Shown here in pieces: positions 27,380 to 37,896 of a DNA stretch of 64,000 nt. Source of the stretch: Heyndrickxia ginsengihumi (lineage in GTDB: Bacteria; Bacillota; Bacilli; Bacillales; Bacillaceae_C); assembly GCF_011008565.1 (NCBI RefSeq), contig NZ_JAAIWK010000010.1, positions 36,262 through 100,261 of the forward strand. Reading direction: 5' to 3'. Every line of letters begins with the position of its first letter. Positions within the stretch are counted from its first letter, which is position 1. A program made the position numbers and the translations under genes. The notes beneath the pieces were generated by a model that worked only from the letters and a program-made list of their open reading frames with translations, was not told the origin of the DNA and searched no databases.

Positions 27380-28999
27380 TTAGAAAATAATCCAACTTAC
27401 AATGCCAATCAATACTAATAATGCAAGACTGTACTTAATTGTAAAATTAAATAAATCATGGTCTTTACCTGAAAGTCCAACAGCTGCTGCTGCAACTGCA
27501 ATGGATTGTGGAGAAATCATTTTCGCCATTGTTCCTCCCATTACATTCACAGCTACCATTGTTTCAGGAGGAAGCCCAATTTGCGTCGCTGTTACAGATT
27601 GAAGTGGTGCAAATAAGGATCCACTATTCACAACAGAACCTGTTAAGAACACTCCAATCCATCCTAAAATTGGCGAGAACAGCGGGAATATATGCCCAGT
27701 TGATGCAAAGGCAAGACCAAGTGTTGAAGACATTCCAGAATAAGTACAAATATAAGCAAAAGCTAAAACGCTGCATATTGTTAATATCGGTACTAATAAT
27801 TCTTTCCCTGTTTCTATCGCTGTTTCCTTTAATACTTTCGCATTAATTCGAAAAACAATTACTGTAAGAATAATAGCAATAACGATAGCTGTAGTTGTTG
27901 AAGTTAATAAGTCCAGTTTAAAGATTGCCGGATATGGACTTGCCTTTGCTACAACTGGAACCCCACGAATGACAAGATTGTTCAAAGTTGAAATCGGCAA
28001 ATATAAAATCAGTTTTTCTAATGGACCACCGACTGCAATAAGATTTTTAAAAAATGACAAATTGAAAATTGTTACAATTACTGTTAAGAAAACGAATGGC
28101 AACCATACATAAATGATTTTTCCAATTGAAAGATTTTGAAATACAGCTTTCTTTACACTTTTTCCATTAACCCGATATATTTCCTTCGGCTTCCATACTT
28201 TTAAAAATAGAATTAATGCAATAAGACTTATAATCGCTGCAAAAATGTCTGCTAGTTCACTGCCTAAAAAATATAGTACAGCCGCCTGAGTTAATCCGAA
28301 TGATCCTCCACTAACTATGATTGCTGGCCACGTTTGCTTAATTCCCTTGAAACCATCAATCATAAAGATTAACAGAACGGCGATGATCAAACAAAGAGCT
28401 GGTAGTACTAGCGCTGTATACCTTGAAACCGATAATGGGTTAAGACCTGTCAACAGTGCAGGTGTTGTTACTGGAATCCCCATTGCTCCGTATGCGCCGC
28501 CCGCTATGTTAGCAATTAAGCAAAGACCCGCAGCACGCAATGGTTTATATCCAAGTCCGACTAAAATGGCTGCAGTAATAGCAACTGGTGCACCAAATCC
28601 GGCAGCCCCTTCTAAAAAAGCTCCAAATGAAAAGGCAACAAGTAAAACTTGCAAACGTTGATCTTCTGTAACAGAAGAAATACTAGACTTTATTACCTCA
28701 AATTTCCCTGTTTTAACTGTTAATTTATATAAATAGATAGCAGCTAGAACAATAGAAGCAACGGGCCACAGCCCTGCCAGCACACCGAATCCTGCTGCTG
28801 ATACAGCTAAACTTACTGGCATTTTATATACAATGATGGCAGCAAGACCTGCAACGATTACACTCGATATACCTGCAATATATCCTTTCCATTTTAATAT
28901 TGTTAAAGCAATGATAAAAAATAGAATCGGAATTGCTGCAATAAGAGCAGATAACCAAATATTCCCGAGCGGGTTATAAATCTGATGCCAAATAGCCAT
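27380..28999 (-). CDS. lctP: L-lactate permease
   Basis: A 539-residue LctP/LldP-family permease with about 12-14 membrane helices, moving lactate with protons. Typical stretches are VAFSFGAFLEGAAGFGAPVAITAAILVGLGY, NIAGGAYGAMGIPVT, FLTGSVVNSGSLFAPLQSVTATQIGLP and VNVMGGTMAKMISPQSIAVAAAAVGL. The frame extends to 29032, but GGGGGA lies seven bases ahead of the ATG at 28999, so that is the start. It is first in a permease-dehydrogenase operon, the reverse of the usual ldh-lctP order. Confidence 0.95.
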   Translation of the reverse strand: MAIWHQIYNPLGNIWLSALIAAIPILFFIIALTILKWKGYIAGISSVIVAGLAAIIVYKMPVSLAVSAAGFGVLAGLWPVASIVLAAIYLYKLTVKTGKFEVIKSSISSVTEDQRLQVLLVAFSFGAFLEGAAGFGAPVAITAAILVGLGYKPLRAAGLCLIANIAGGAYGAMGIPVTTPALLTGLNPLSVSRYTALVLPALCLIIAVLLIFMIDGFKGIKQTWPAIIVSGGSFGLTQAAVLYFLGSELADIFAAIISLIALILFLKVWKPKEIYRVNGKSVKKAVFQNLSIGKIIYVWLPFVFLTVIVTIFNLSFFKNLIAVGGPLEKLILYLPISTLNNLVIRGVPVVAKASPYPAIFKLDLLTSTTTAIVIAIILTVIVFRINAKVLKETAIETGKELLVPILTICSVLAFAYICTYSGMSSTLGLAFASTGHIFPLFSPILGWIGVFLTGSVVNSGSLFAPLQSVTATQIGLPPETMVAVNVMGGTMAKMISPQSIAVAAAAVGLSGKDHDLFNFTIKYSLALLVLIGIVSWIIF

Positions 29000-29165
29000 T
29001 TCTTCGTCCCCCAATTGAACAGTACATTTCATGAATATTATTTGCCAATCATGTAACTTTCATCCAGTTTAAATTACTTTTTTCACTTGTGGATAACCTA
29101 ATTGCGAGTGCTTCGATCATCCCTTTCTGTTAATATTTTGTTAATATCTTCTGTTTACATAAGTA

Positions 29166-29171
29166 ATTATA
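29166..29171 (-). promoter_or_regulatory. Candidate -10 element of lctP-ldh
   Basis: Reverse strand TATAAT. The matching -35 is weak and would fall inside the Rex palindrome at 29180-29197, suggesting repression by promoter occlusion. Confidence 0.45.
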
Positions 29172-29179
29172 GCATCTAT

Positions 29180-29197
29180 TTGTGAAATATTTCACAA
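29180..29197. promoter_or_regulatory. Rex operator upstream of lctP-ldh
   Basis: TTGTGAAATATTTCACAA is a perfect palindrome and an exact match to the Rex consensus TTGTGAA-N4-TTCACAA. Rex represses fermentation and lactate genes until NADH rises. Confidence 0.9.
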
Positions 29198-29212
29198 AAT
29201 ATATGGCGAAAC

Positions 29213-29230
29213 TGTGAAAATTATTCACTA
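29213..29230. promoter_or_regulatory. Degenerate second Rex-like site
   Basis: TGTGAAAATTATTCACTA has both GTGAA and TTCAC half-sites, but five instead of four bases between them. Confidence 0.4.
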
Positions 29231-29286
29231 ATTACTTGTCATATCAACATTTTTAAATTGATTGCGCTTACATTAATATTTTTTAT

Positions 29287-29304
29287 ACGTGAATAGATTC
29301 ACAA
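29287..29304. promoter_or_regulatory. Third Rex-like site
   Basis: ACGTGAATAGATTCACAA has correct spacing and differs from consensus only at the first two positions. Confidence 0.6.
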
Positions 29305-29371
29305 ATATAATTTATTGCATCCCCCTTCTCCAGTCTTTTTCCTCCATAACTCTAATACTGTTTTTAATAAT

Positions 29372-29405
29372 AAAAAAGCAGTGATGGTCGATGACCTTCA
29401 CTGCT
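29372..29405 (-). terminator. Terminator after the cadherin-like gene
   Basis: AGCAGTGA with TCACTGCT and an inner GGTC/GACC stem, followed on the reverse strand by TTTTTTA. It lies 14 bases after the stop. Confidence 0.9.
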
Positions 29406-29418
29406 GAATAGACAATGT

Positions 29419-30972
29419 TTAATTGAATAATGATTTAAAGAAATTCCCGATAGTGTCCACGATTTTAGCAAACCATGATGAATGGTTCTGCTGCTGATGT
29501 TTAATAATTGTTGTATGATTATCTTTATTGATTGTTGATGTGTCAGTCGCCGCACTGGCTGAAGTGCTTTTTATACTTGAAGCTGTTTCTGTATTTTTTT
29601 CTGTATGATCATCTGTATCTTTACTTTTAATTGTTTTGTTAAACACTAGCACATACGTCTTTTGATCATCACCATTTTTAACAACTACTGAAATGATTTT
29701 CTTTGACTGCTGATCTCCAAATGTTATGTCATTGTTGGTGCTATCCTCAATTGAAATACTAGCATCTGCATAAGTGGGCGTTGCACTTATTTTTACGGAA
29801 CTTACATTGCTTGATAACTTTACATGATACGTAAATTCATCGGACTGGAAAGCTTTATTCCAAGTTCCATGTGATGTGGCCAGTGCCGATAAAATTGCTG
29901 TACTTGCCTTCTCCTGAGTTTTGCTATTTGAAAAAGCAGTCCTTTGTTCACTTTGTGTTTGCTGATTAAAAGAAACGGTAGCTGTCGTCGTTGATTTCAT
30001 CTTTTTAGCTGAAAACTGAGATGGAGATTGAGTTTGAGATTGTGCTGCTGTTTTCCTGCTAGCAAGTTTCATCGTTTTTACTTCCATCTTGTTCTTTCCA
30101 GCGCGTGTTTTGTCTGCTATAAATGAATGCTTTTCTGTCGTTACCTTTGTTGCAGGTGTCTTTTTTTCCTTTTGTATATCTTTTTTAGAAGTTTGCTTTT
30201 TTGTCTCCGTCTTTGCAGTAGTTTGTGAAGCAGACTTCTCTTTTTTCGCAGCCTCTCTTGTAACATGAATTGTATATGTTTTAACCTCTCCATTTTCCGC
30301 TGTAACTTTAATGACAATATTAGAGTTGCCGACTGGAATATTGACAGAAGCACCTTTCGAAGTAAGTTGTTTGTCGTTCACCTTAATTTTTGCTACTTCG
30401 TCCTTCGCTTTTGCGTTAACCGTTAAGGCTTTTATTTCATTTTCCACTATTACATTATAAGAAGTAATAGCTGATTGAAATGACGGTGATAGCTTTCCAT
30501 TCGATAATGTCAGTGCTTGAAGCTCATTTTGATTACTTTGCTGTCTATTAATCGTAAGATGGTACGTATTTATTTCAGTACCATCTGCAACCTTTATAAG
30601 AAAATCATTCTTTCCTGTTGTTAATGTTAAAGTTGTAGCTACACCACTTGTTATCTTTTTCCCATTGACTGTGATGACAGCATTCTGATCGTCTGATTTT
30701 AAAAGCAATTGAACTTCTTTTACATCGTTGGCGACCATTGCTGTATAAGTTTTTAAATTTGGAGAAAAAGATTGATTCAGAGTGGCACCACTGATTGCAA
30801 TCTGTGTCAAAGTAGCTATTTCATTCTTTTGTGTAGAACTAGATACGTTCTGTTCTCCTTGGGGAATCGAAGAATTCGTTTCACCATATGCCAAGCCAGG
30901 CAATAATGACGTAGACCCTACCCCTATGATTGAAGCAACAAGCGCTACCTTCACTCCTTTATTAAATTGCAT
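29419..30972 (-). CDS. Secreted protein with cadherin-like beta-sandwich repeats
   Basis: A 517-residue exported protein. The signal peptide is at about 1-31 (VALVASIIGVGSTSLLPGLAYG). Three copies of the cadherin-like beta-sandwich module follow, each ending in a TYHLTINR-like strand: LTQIAISGATLNQSFSPNLKTY, LQALTLSNGKLSPSFQSAITSY, LSALATSHGTWNKAFQSDEFTY. Modules one and two are adjacent; a long Lys/Thr/Gln-rich linker (about 240-360) precedes module three, and a Ser/Thr-rich tail ends in an amphipathic WFAKIVDTIGNFFKSLFN. No sorting signal is visible. It is probably wall- or surface-associated; no enzyme domain is seen. Start ATG at 30972 has AAAGGA ahead; the ATG at 31011 does not. Confidence 0.85.
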   Translation of the reverse strand: MQFNKGVKVALVASIIGVGSTSLLPGLAYGETNSSIPQGEQNVSSSTQKNEIATLTQIAISGATLNQSFSPNLKTYTAMVANDVKEVQLLLKSDDQNAVITVNGKKITSGVATTLTLTTGKNDFLIKVADGTEINTYHLTINRQQSNQNELQALTLSNGKLSPSFQSAITSYNVIVENEIKALTVNAKAKDEVAKIKVNDKQLTSKGASVNIPVGNSNIVIKVTAENGEVKTYTIHVTREAAKKEKSASQTTAKTETKKQTSKKDIQKEKKTPATKVTTEKHSFIADKTRAGKNKMEVKTMKLASRKTAAQSQTQSPSQFSAKKMKSTTTATVSFNQQTQSEQRTAFSNSKTQEKASTAILSALATSHGTWNKAFQSDEFTYHVKLSSNVSSVKISATPTYADASISIEDSTNNDITFGDQQSKKIISVVVKNGDDQKTYVLVFNKTIKSKDTDDHTEKNTETASSIKSTSASAATDTSTINKDNHTTIIKHQQQNHSSWFAKIVDTIGNFFKSLFN

Positions 30973-31044
30973 ATTAACCGCATCCTTTACCCCTATATTG
31001 ATTTTATTCATTATAGAAATAAAGGCTTAATTTTTTCTTAATTT

Positions 31045-31155
31045 TAACTAAAAAGAGGCTCGCCCACGGAAAGCGAAGTATATTTCCGGAGCAGGGGTGG
31101 AGCGCAATATTCGGGGTTCTTTAGCTACTAAACTTTTGTCCCAGCCTTTTATAGA
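31045..31155. repeat. Partial family B repeat
   Basis: About 105 bases matching only the right half of the 36.88-kb element: GCCCACGGAAAGCGAAGTAT, TTCCGGAGC, GCGCAATATTCGGGGTTCTTTAG, TTTTGTCCCAGCCTTTT. Confidence 0.65.
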
Positions 31156-31161
31156 TGGTTT

Positions 31162-32127
31162 TTATTTAATAAGTTCCTTTGCTGTAACGATATTTGAAAG
31201 TGGTTCTCCTTTTTTAAACCTCGCAATGTTTTCTACTGTAATTTCCCCCACTCTCCGTAAGCATTCTTCAGTTGCGCCACCAATATGAGGAGTTGGTATA
31301 ACATTAGAGAGCTGAGTTAATTCTGAATTTGTCGGCTCGCTTGCAAAGACGTCCAATGCAGCTCCTTTAATGTTCCCTCGTTTCAACACGCTTAATAATG
31401 CTTCCTCATCAATAATATCTCCTCTAGCAATATTAATTAAGTAGGCGGACTTTTTCATCATTTGTAGTTTTTCATTGTTCAAAAGATGATAAGTAGACTT
31501 CTTTAACGATGTGCTGACAACGATATAATCCGATGTTTCCATTAATTCATCCAAATCGACATAAGTAACATTCCATTTTTTTGCAGCATCTGCATCTTTG
31601 TATGAACCGAAAGCGACAACCTCCATGTCAAAACCCGAAACTTTTTGCGCAATTTGTTGCCCAATATTGCCAAACCCGATAATTCCAAGCCTTTTTCCGT
31701 AAAGCTCGTTCCCCATCGTAAATCTCCATTGATAGTTTCTTACTAAATCATGTGCTTCCGGGATTCTTCTTGAAATTGCTAAAATCAGCCCGACAGCAAA
31801 TTCTGCAACCGAAGCAGCATTTTGACCAGGGGCATTTGTCACGATAATTCCCTTTTCCGAAGCGTACTCTAGATCGATATTATCCACACCCGTTCCATAT
31901 TTTAAAATATATTTTAAACGTGGTGCTGCGTCCATGATTTCACGATCAATTTGATCAACCCCATTAATTAAAATATCTGCATCTTTTATATGCTTTATTA
32001 AATCTTGTTTATTTGCAGTAAAATCTTCAAATAAATAAGAAACTTCCACTCCTAAATTTTTAATATCATCAATAATTTGAGGATAAGCTTCGTAAAATGG
32101 ACGACCTAAAGAAATAAACACCTTCAT
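31162..32127 (-). CDS. D-isomer 2-hydroxyacid dehydrogenase family protein
   Basis: A 321-residue NAD-dependent 2-hydroxyacid dehydrogenase. The NAD motif [15 protein letters not shown] is near residue 145. The catalytic Arg lies in [13 protein letters not shown], Glu in ALDVFASEP and His in [14 protein letters not shown]. It resembles phosphoglycerate dehydrogenase without the ACT domain. The substrate (3-phosphoglycerate, glyoxylate or another hydroxyacid) cannot be told. The frame extends to 32196, but the ATG at 32127 follows TAGGAGGGAAAAAA. It is a single-gene unit. Confidence 0.9.
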   Translation of the reverse strand: MKVFISLGRPFYEAYPQIIDDIKNLGVEVSYLFEDFTANKQDLIKHIKDADILINGVDQIDREIMDAAPRLKYILKYGTGVDNIDLEYASEKGIIVTNAPGQNAASVAEFAVGLILAISRRIPEAHDLVRNYQWRFTMGNELYGKRLGIIGFGNIGQQIAQKVSGFDMEVVAFGSYKDADAAKKWNVTYVDLDELMETSDYIVVSTSLKKSTYHLLNNEKLQMMKKSAYLINIARGDIIDEEALLSVLKRGNIKGAALDVFASEPTNSELTQLSNVIPTPHIGGATEECLRRVGEITVENIARFKKGEPLSNIVTAKELIK

Positions 32128-33256
32128 TTTTTTCCCTCCTATTATTTTGTGTCCATCGTCTTTGTGTAGAAATGTACATACAACGTTATGTGACAATGTT
32201 CACTAGCCCATACCTATATGATGGGCCCTGATTAAAATCATTCACATTGAAAATTTCCTTTGTTTAAATGTAGTAAGTAAGTTTCGATATCATTTTGATA
32301 AACAGAAATGCCTTCCGAGTTCTTATTACAAAACACTTATAGACATTCCTTTTCGCATGTATTCAGAGGAGCGGTCCCAACAGCATCTATAGGTAACCGG
32401 ACGAGGATCGACTTTGTCTTCTCGGTTTCTGCGACTAAAGAGCTTTTTCAAAGTCCAAATGAAATAATTATCGGGGGTTTCTCGCTTGGAAAATAGTAAC
32501 CGCAGAAATTGCATTCATGATTTTAGCGTGTAATGGTTGTTTGCTCTAAAAGTAATTTACTTTCTAAATTAAAGCAGGCTATTCGAATATGCACATAGAT
32601 TCCTTCCATGCTTGTTATACTTATAAAACAATTTCATGTTACTTAACTAATTTTCCAATATATCATCCCCTTTATCTTGAAATGCACCAAGATATATCTA
32701 TTATCTAACTGTCATAAACATTTATCATTAAACTTGTAGGTAATCCTCACAATATTTTTGTTAGACATATGAATGGATCCCATTAGCCCATTATTTTCCC
32801 ATATATATGTTTATCGTTATTAAATGGCATTAAAAGAAAAAATATTTTCCTAATATAGAAAGCGAATTCACATTTAATGTGAAGGTTATACATAATTATA
32901 AGCCGCGAGAGACATTCTATTTTTCTTTTCAATAATTATTTTCAAAAAATTAATTCCTCACTTTTTATATGTACTTTAAAATTCTGTGCATGCCGAAAAA
33001 TGATAATAATAAGTTTTATTATCTCCTATCACAAAACGAACAGTCCTCCTTAAAGACTAATGTATTATATGGCGAACAGATTCACATAAGATAGCGCTAT
33101 TCTCCTTAACAATCTAAGCCAACAGTTAAAAGGCACATGTTATAAACATCAGCACCTCGATTCATAAATTATATTAATAAAATATTATTTTATTTTCAAA
33201 ATAATTCTTAATCGTAAAAAGTGATTGAATCAATCGTTTTTTAATATTGAAAAATA
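32128..33256. other. Long AT-rich intergenic region upstream of ppc
   Basis: Over 1.1 kb without a supported gene. Positions 32300-32510 are more GC-rich than the rest and carry two overlapping short frames on opposite strands, neither with a ribosome binding site or known family; this may be a remnant of an unknown element. From 32520 to 33250 I see only AT-rich sequence with no recognisable leader RNA. Confidence 0.5.
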
Positions 33257-33285
33257 TTAGACTTTTTAGTGTTTAGAAGTATAAT
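33257..33285 (+). promoter_or_regulatory. Candidate SigA promoter of ppc
   Basis: TTAGAC and TATAAT separated by exactly 17 bases, about 50 bases before the ppc start. Confidence 0.65.
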
Positions 33286-33338
33286 TATAGTTAACGATTC
33301 TTACATAGTCGAATTCCTTTTAGAAAGGAGCATACATC

Positions 33339-36095
33339 TTGAATCAACTAGATGATAAAAAAGTTAGTAATCTTGTATTACAAGAAGATATGAACTTTTT
33401 AAGCGAATTACTTGATCGGGTTATTCTCTTCGAAGGAGGCGAAGAACTGCTTAATACGATTAAAGATATTCGTACACTTGCTCATAAAATAAGAGAAACG
33501 CATGATAAAGAAGCATATCACCAATTAAAGCAAAAAATAACTTCCCTGCATCCTCCTTTGAGACAAGAAGTGATTCGTGCATTTTCTACTTATTTACATT
33601 TATTTAATATTGCTGAACAAAATTATCGCATTAGGCGCCGCCGCGAATATCAATCAGGCGGATCAGAAAGCGTACAGCCTCGTTCACTTGAAGATGGTAT
33701 TGAACAATTAGTAAAACAAAAGGTTACAGCTGACATGATTCCCGAACTTTTAGAAACGCTTTCATTGGAGCTGATTATTACAGCACACCCGACAGAAGCA
33801 ACAAGACGTACGATCCTGCAAATACACAAAAGAATTGCTGATCTTTTAAAGGCATTAGATTACGCCAATACTAGATATGAAAAGAAAGTCATTGAAGAAA
33901 CGATTTTAAATGAAATCACGATTCTGTGGCAAACATCAGAAATCCGTGAAAAGAAACCAACTGTTTTGAATGAGGTTCAAAACGGTCTTTACTATTTTAA
34001 TAATGTTCTGTTTGATGTTTTACCAAGAATACATGAAGACTTAGAAGATTATTTATATGAATCTTTTGGTCGAAGATATAAAGTTCCTTCTTTTTTACGT
34101 TTCGGTTCTTGGATTGGCGGAGATCGCGATGGAAATCCAAATGTTACAGCTGAAACAACATGGAAGACGTTAGAAATGCAACGCAATTTAGTATTGAAAA
34201 AGTATCAAAAATCTCTTACAAAACTGCGTGAGTTGCTTAGTCATTCTGTAAAAAAAGTGAATGTAAGCACAGCTTTAATTGCTTCTGTAGAAAAAGAAGA
34301 AAAGACAATCGACGGCAGAAAATGGCAAACAGAGGATGAAATTTACCGTAGAAAATTAACGATCATGCTTCATAAACTTGAAAACATTGAGAAAAACGGT
34401 GAAGGCTATCAGTCCGTACAAGAATTATTGGCAGATCTTTATTTGATTAGAGAAAGCATTAATCAACATCATCCGGATTCACTTCCTATTAAATTATTAC
34501 GCAAAGTGATTAGACAAGTTGAGCTTTTTGGTTTCCATTTAGCCTCACTAGATATTCGAAATCATAGCGGCGAACATGAATCGGCCATTGCTGAGGTACT
34601 TTACAACGTAAATATCGCTGCAGATTATAAAAATCTGTCTGAGGACGAAAAAGTAAGTACATTATTAAAAATATTAAATGATCCAAGACCAATGATTTCG
34701 ATTTATGACACTTTTACCCCGGAAACTCAGGAAATCATCAATACTTTCCGGATGATTAAACGTGCCCATCAAACATTTGGTGAACGCTCGATTGAAGTTT
34801 ACCTTATCAGTATGGCAGAGTCTGTTAGTGATGTTCTTGAAGTACTTGTTCTAGCAAAAGAAGCAGGTTTATATCGCGTGTATCCGAATGGTCAAATCCT
34901 TAGTGAGATTCATATTGGTCCATTGCTTGAAACAATTGAGGATTTAAAAAATGGTCCAAAAATGATGAAACAATTATTTGATATTCCAATTTATCGGAAT
35001 CATCTAGAAGTGCGTAATAATTTACAAGAGATCATGCTTGGATATTCTGATGGCAGTAAGGATGGTGGTACATTAACTGCAAACTGGCAGCTGTACAAAG
35101 CCCAAAAAGAAATCCATGAAATTGCTGCAAAATATGGAGTGAAACTAAAATTCTTCCATGGTCGCGGTGGCTCACTCGGTCGCGGCGGTGGTCCATTATA
35201 TTCAAGTTTGATGTCTCAACCAGCAGTTACATTAGGTGATGGTGTCAAAATAACTGAACAAGGTGAAGTTCTTTCATCTCGTTATTTATTAAAAGATATT
35301 GCTTACCGAAGTTTGGAACAAGCAACATCTACAATGATGACAGCCATTACTCGTCATAAAGCACGCGCTGATCGTGATGTTATTCCAAATAACATTGCAG
35401 TCCAAGCAATGGATCAAATATCAGAATACTCATTAGCGAAATACCAAGATCTTGTTTTCAATGATAAAGACTTTTTAACTTATTTCAAGCAAGCGACTCC
35501 ATTAAACGAACTTGGAGATTTAAATATCGGTTCAAGACCAATGAGCCGTAAGAATAGTGCCCGTTTTGAAGATTTACGTGCAATCCCTTGGGTATTCGCT
35601 TGGACACAAAGCAGACAATTGCTTCCTGCTTGGTACGCAGCTGGAACAGGTCTCGCAAAATATATTGAAGAAACAGGCAATCTTGAGCTTTTACAAAAGA
35701 TGTACCAAACTTGGCCATTCTTCCAAGCAACTATTAACAACTTACAAATGGCGTTAATTAAAGCAGAACTTGCTACTGCAAAAGAATATACCGAAATGAT
35801 TCAAGATAAAACAATTGCAGAAAGAATTTATAACAATATAAAAGAAGAATATAATCTCACAAAAGAACTAGTACTAAAAATATCAGGTCAAAAAGAACTA
35901 TTAGATTATATTCCAAACATTAAAGAATCTGTTCGCTTACGTAATCCATATGTTGATCCGCTAAACTTATTCCAAGTGTATCTCATTTCACAATTACGTG
36001 CACAAGAAACAAATGAAGAAAAACCAGATAGTTTATTAACGGAAGTCTTGCTAACTATCAATGGAATTGCTGCAGGATTGCGCAATACTGGCTGA
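33339..36095 (+). CDS. ppc: Phosphoenolpyruvate carboxylase
   Basis: A 918-residue PEP carboxylase, which makes oxaloacetate from PEP and bicarbonate. Catalytic regions are present: [16 protein letters not shown] near residue 150, [19 protein letters not shown] near 255, [15 protein letters not shown] near 608 and GSRPMSRK near 730. The C-terminus ends in NTG as usual. Translation starts at TTG, 10 bases after AAAGGAG; the next ATG is 18 codons in and would lose conserved sequence. It is a single-gene unit with its own promoter and terminator. B. subtilis relies on pyruvate carboxylase instead, so this helps to separate the genus. Confidence 0.96.
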   Translation: MNQLDDKKVSNLVLQEDMNFLSELLDRVILFEGGEELLNTIKDIRTLAHKIRETHDKEAYHQLKQKITSLHPPLRQEVIRAFSTYLHLFNIAEQNYRIRRRREYQSGGSESVQPRSLEDGIEQLVKQKVTADMIPELLETLSLELIITAHPTEATRRTILQIHKRIADLLKALDYANTRYEKKVIEETILNEITILWQTSEIREKKPTVLNEVQNGLYYFNNVLFDVLPRIHEDLEDYLYESFGRRYKVPSFLRFGSWIGGDRDGNPNVTAETTWKTLEMQRNLVLKKYQKSLTKLRELLSHSVKKVNVSTALIASVEKEEKTIDGRKWQTEDEIYRRKLTIMLHKLENIEKNGEGYQSVQELLADLYLIRESINQHHPDSLPIKLLRKVIRQVELFGFHLASLDIRNHSGEHESAIAEVLYNVNIAADYKNLSEDEKVSTLLKILNDPRPMISIYDTFTPETQEIINTFRMIKRAHQTFGERSIEVYLISMAESVSDVLEVLVLAKEAGLYRVYPNGQILSEIHIGPLLETIEDLKNGPKMMKQLFDIPIYRNHLEVRNNLQEIMLGYSDGSKDGGTLTANWQLYKAQKEIHEIAAKYGVKLKFFHGRGGSLGRGGGPLYSSLMSQPAVTLGDGVKITEQGEVLSSRYLLKDIAYRSLEQATSTMMTAITRHKARADRDVIPNNIAVQAMDQISEYSLAKYQDLVFNDKDFLTYFKQATPLNELGDLNIGSRPMSRKNSARFEDLRAIPWVFAWTQSRQLLPAWYAAGTGLAKYIEETGNLELLQKMYQTWPFFQATINNLQMALIKAELATAKEYTEMIQDKTIAERIYNNIKEEYNLTKELVLKISGQKELLDYIPNIKESVRLRNPYVDPLNLFQVYLISQLRAQETNEEKPDSLLTEVLLTINGIAAGLRNTG

Positions 36096-36134
36096 TTAAT
36101 CAAAACCACTGCTAACTAGTGTTTCAGCATGTAG

Positions 36135-36170
36135 AAAAACCTCATTGACATTATTCGATGGGGTTTTTCT
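36135..36170 (+). terminator. Terminator after ppc
   Basis: AAAAACCTCAT with ATGGGGTTTTT, one G-T pair, loop of 12 bases, T-rich tail. Confidence 0.8.
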
Positions 36171-36295
36171 TATTCTTTATTCGAAGCAAAGTGAAACGTT
36201 TTTAGAAAGTACAAATATTTAAGATTAATTATTTGTAACACTGACTGAACTCGGATAAAATAGTGACGAATGAAAAGACGAATAGGAGGAATAAC

Positions 36296-36871
36296 ATGTC
36301 AGTACGAAAATCGGATTATGAAATCGATTCAGTATATTTAGAACGTTGGTCACCTCGATCATTCTCTAGCAAAGAAGTGAAAGAGAATACTTTGCTTAGC
36401 TTATTTGAGGCAGCTCGCTGGGCTCCATCTGCTTTTAACTTTCAGCCATGGCGTTTTATTATTGCCCGTACTCCAGAAGACCGTGAAAAATTCATGAGCT
36501 TCATTGGTGAATTTAACCAAACATGGTGTAAAGATGTTCCAGCCTTTGCACTTATTATTTCAAAATTAACGAGTGACTCTGGTGAATTCCGCTCACATGC
36601 TTTTGACGCTGGAGCAGCTTGGGGCTATCTTTCATTAGAAGCTACACGTAAAGGATTAATTACTCATCCTATGACAGGCTTTGATTTTGAAAAAGCTCGT
36701 GAAGTACTTAATATTCCAGAAGACTATGCGATTAATGCCCTTGTTGCGATCGGGTATCAAGGTGACAAAGACGCATTACCAGAAAGTCTACGCAGCAGAG
36801 AAGTTCCATCTCCTCGCCGTCCTGTAGCTGAATCTGTATTTGAAGGTGCTTTTGGGGAATCACTTAAATAA
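36296..36871 (+). CDS. Nitroreductase family protein
   Basis: A 191-residue FMN-dependent nitroreductase-fold protein. FMN phosphate-binding RWSPRSFSSKEV is at the start, ARWAPSAFNFQPWRFIIA in the middle and ALVAIGYQGD near the end. Family members reduce nitro compounds, quinones or flavins; the physiological substrate is not predictable. The ATG at 36296 has TAGGAGGAATAAC ahead, better than the in-frame ATG at 36263. Confidence 0.92.
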   Translation: MSVRKSDYEIDSVYLERWSPRSFSSKEVKENTLLSLFEAARWAPSAFNFQPWRFIIARTPEDREKFMSFIGEFNQTWCKDVPAFALIISKLTSDSGEFRSHAFDAGAAWGYLSLEATRKGLITHPMTGFDFEKAREVLNIPEDYAINALVAIGYQGDKDALPESLRSREVPSPRRPVAESVFEGAFGESLK

Positions 36872-36881
36872 CTTTCCATAA

Positions 36882-37104
36882 AGAGGCTGAGACAAAACTC
36901 AAAAGTGGTTAGCTAAAGACGAATATTGCATAAATCAGCTCCGGAAATAGACGTGGATTCCTGCGGGAGATGAGACCTCGCAGTCATGAGCACGAGAAGG
37001 CTCACCAGCCGCCCGTGAAAAGCGAAGCATATTTTCGGAGCGGAGTTAGTGTGCAATATTTGGGGGTTCTTTCGTTAATATACTTTTGTCCCAGCCTCTT
37101 ATTT
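36882..37104. repeat. Long palindromic repeat, family B (most complete copy)
   Basis: About 220 bases with terminal inverted repeats: AAGAGGCTGAGACAAAA at the left and TTTTGTCCCAGCCTCTT at the right, matching at 16 of 17 positions. Inner segments also pair, including GAATATTGCA with TGCAATATTT and AGCTCCGGAAAT with TTTTCGGAGC. The centre (CCTGCGGGAGATGAGACC, AGGCTCACCAGCCGCCCG) resembles the family A core. It lies between two convergent genes. Confidence 0.8.
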
Positions 37105-37122
37105 TCTATTAGATATAGTATG

Positions 37123-37791
37123 TTACGTTCTCATACCATCAACAAATGCCTTTGTAATAAGTTGCGGGCGTGTAATAGCTGAACCTACAACAACTGAATG
37201 TGCTCCAAGTTCCAATGCTTTCTTTGCATCAGCAGGAGTATTTAAATGTCCTTCTGCAATAACAGGAATGGAAGCCTGTTTTACTAACTTCTGTAACAGT
37301 TCAAAGTCTGGACCCGTTTGTTTGGAAGAATATGGCGTATAACCAGATAATGTCGTAGATAAGCAATCCACCCCTAGCTTCCAAGCGTCGATACCTTCTT
37401 CAACTGTTGATATGTCCGCCATTACTAAAGTGCCATGATGGTGTATGTATTGAATCAGCCCAGCAAGATCTTCATGATTTGGACGTTTACGATTTGTTGC
37501 ATCAAGCGCAATCATTTCTACTTTTGCTAATAAAAGCTCATCAACCTCCTTTCTCGTCGGTGTAATATAGACATCTGAATCTGGATAATCTCTTTTTACA
37601 ATACCTATAATCGGCAGGTTGACTTCAGCTCGAATAGCTACAATGTCATCATATCCATTCGCACGGATTCCAGCTGCTCCACCTTCCCTAGCTGCCTTAG
37701 CCATATGAGCCATAATAAAAGGACTATGCAATGGTTCATTTTCTAATGCCTGACAAGAAACTACGAGATTCCCTTTAATTGCTTGTAACAT
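37123..37791 (-). CDS. nanE: N-acetylmannosamine-6-phosphate 2-epimerase
   Basis: A 222-residue TIM-barrel NanE, converting ManNAc-6-P to GlcNAc-6-P in sialic acid and amino sugar catabolism. Marks are GNLVVSCQALENEPL, GAAGIRANGYDDI, catalytic Lys in IGIVKRDY and IPVIAEGHLNTPADAKKALELGAHSVVVGSAITRP. No other nan gene is near, so it stands alone here. GGGG at about nine bases from the ATG serves as ribosome binding site. Confidence 0.93.
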   Translation of the reverse strand: MLQAIKGNLVVSCQALENEPLHSPFIMAHMAKAAREGGAAGIRANGYDDIVAIRAEVNLPIIGIVKRDYPDSDVYITPTRKEVDELLLAKVEMIALDATNRKRPNHEDLAGLIQYIHHHGTLVMADISTVEEGIDAWKLGVDCLSTTLSGYTPYSSKQTGPDFELLQKLVKQASIPVIAEGHLNTPADAKKALELGAHSVVVGSAITRPQLITKAFVDGMRT

Positions 37792-37856
37792 CCCTTAATC
37801 CCCACTTCCCCGAAACATGTTAACGCATTCATATTAAACTATTATAATCATAACAT

Positions 37857-37896
37857 AAAAAAAGACACGTATGAATGAATCAATCCACACGTGTCC
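37857..37896 (-). terminator. Terminator overlapping the end of znuB
   Basis: GACACGT and ACGTGTC, with the znuB stop codon inside the loop, followed on the reverse strand by seven T. Confidence 0.75.

Noticed and set aside
32308..32514. Two overlapping 62-codon frames on opposite strands upstream of ppc
   Set aside because: Neither has a ribosome binding site or recognisable domain; kept only as an unexplained island.
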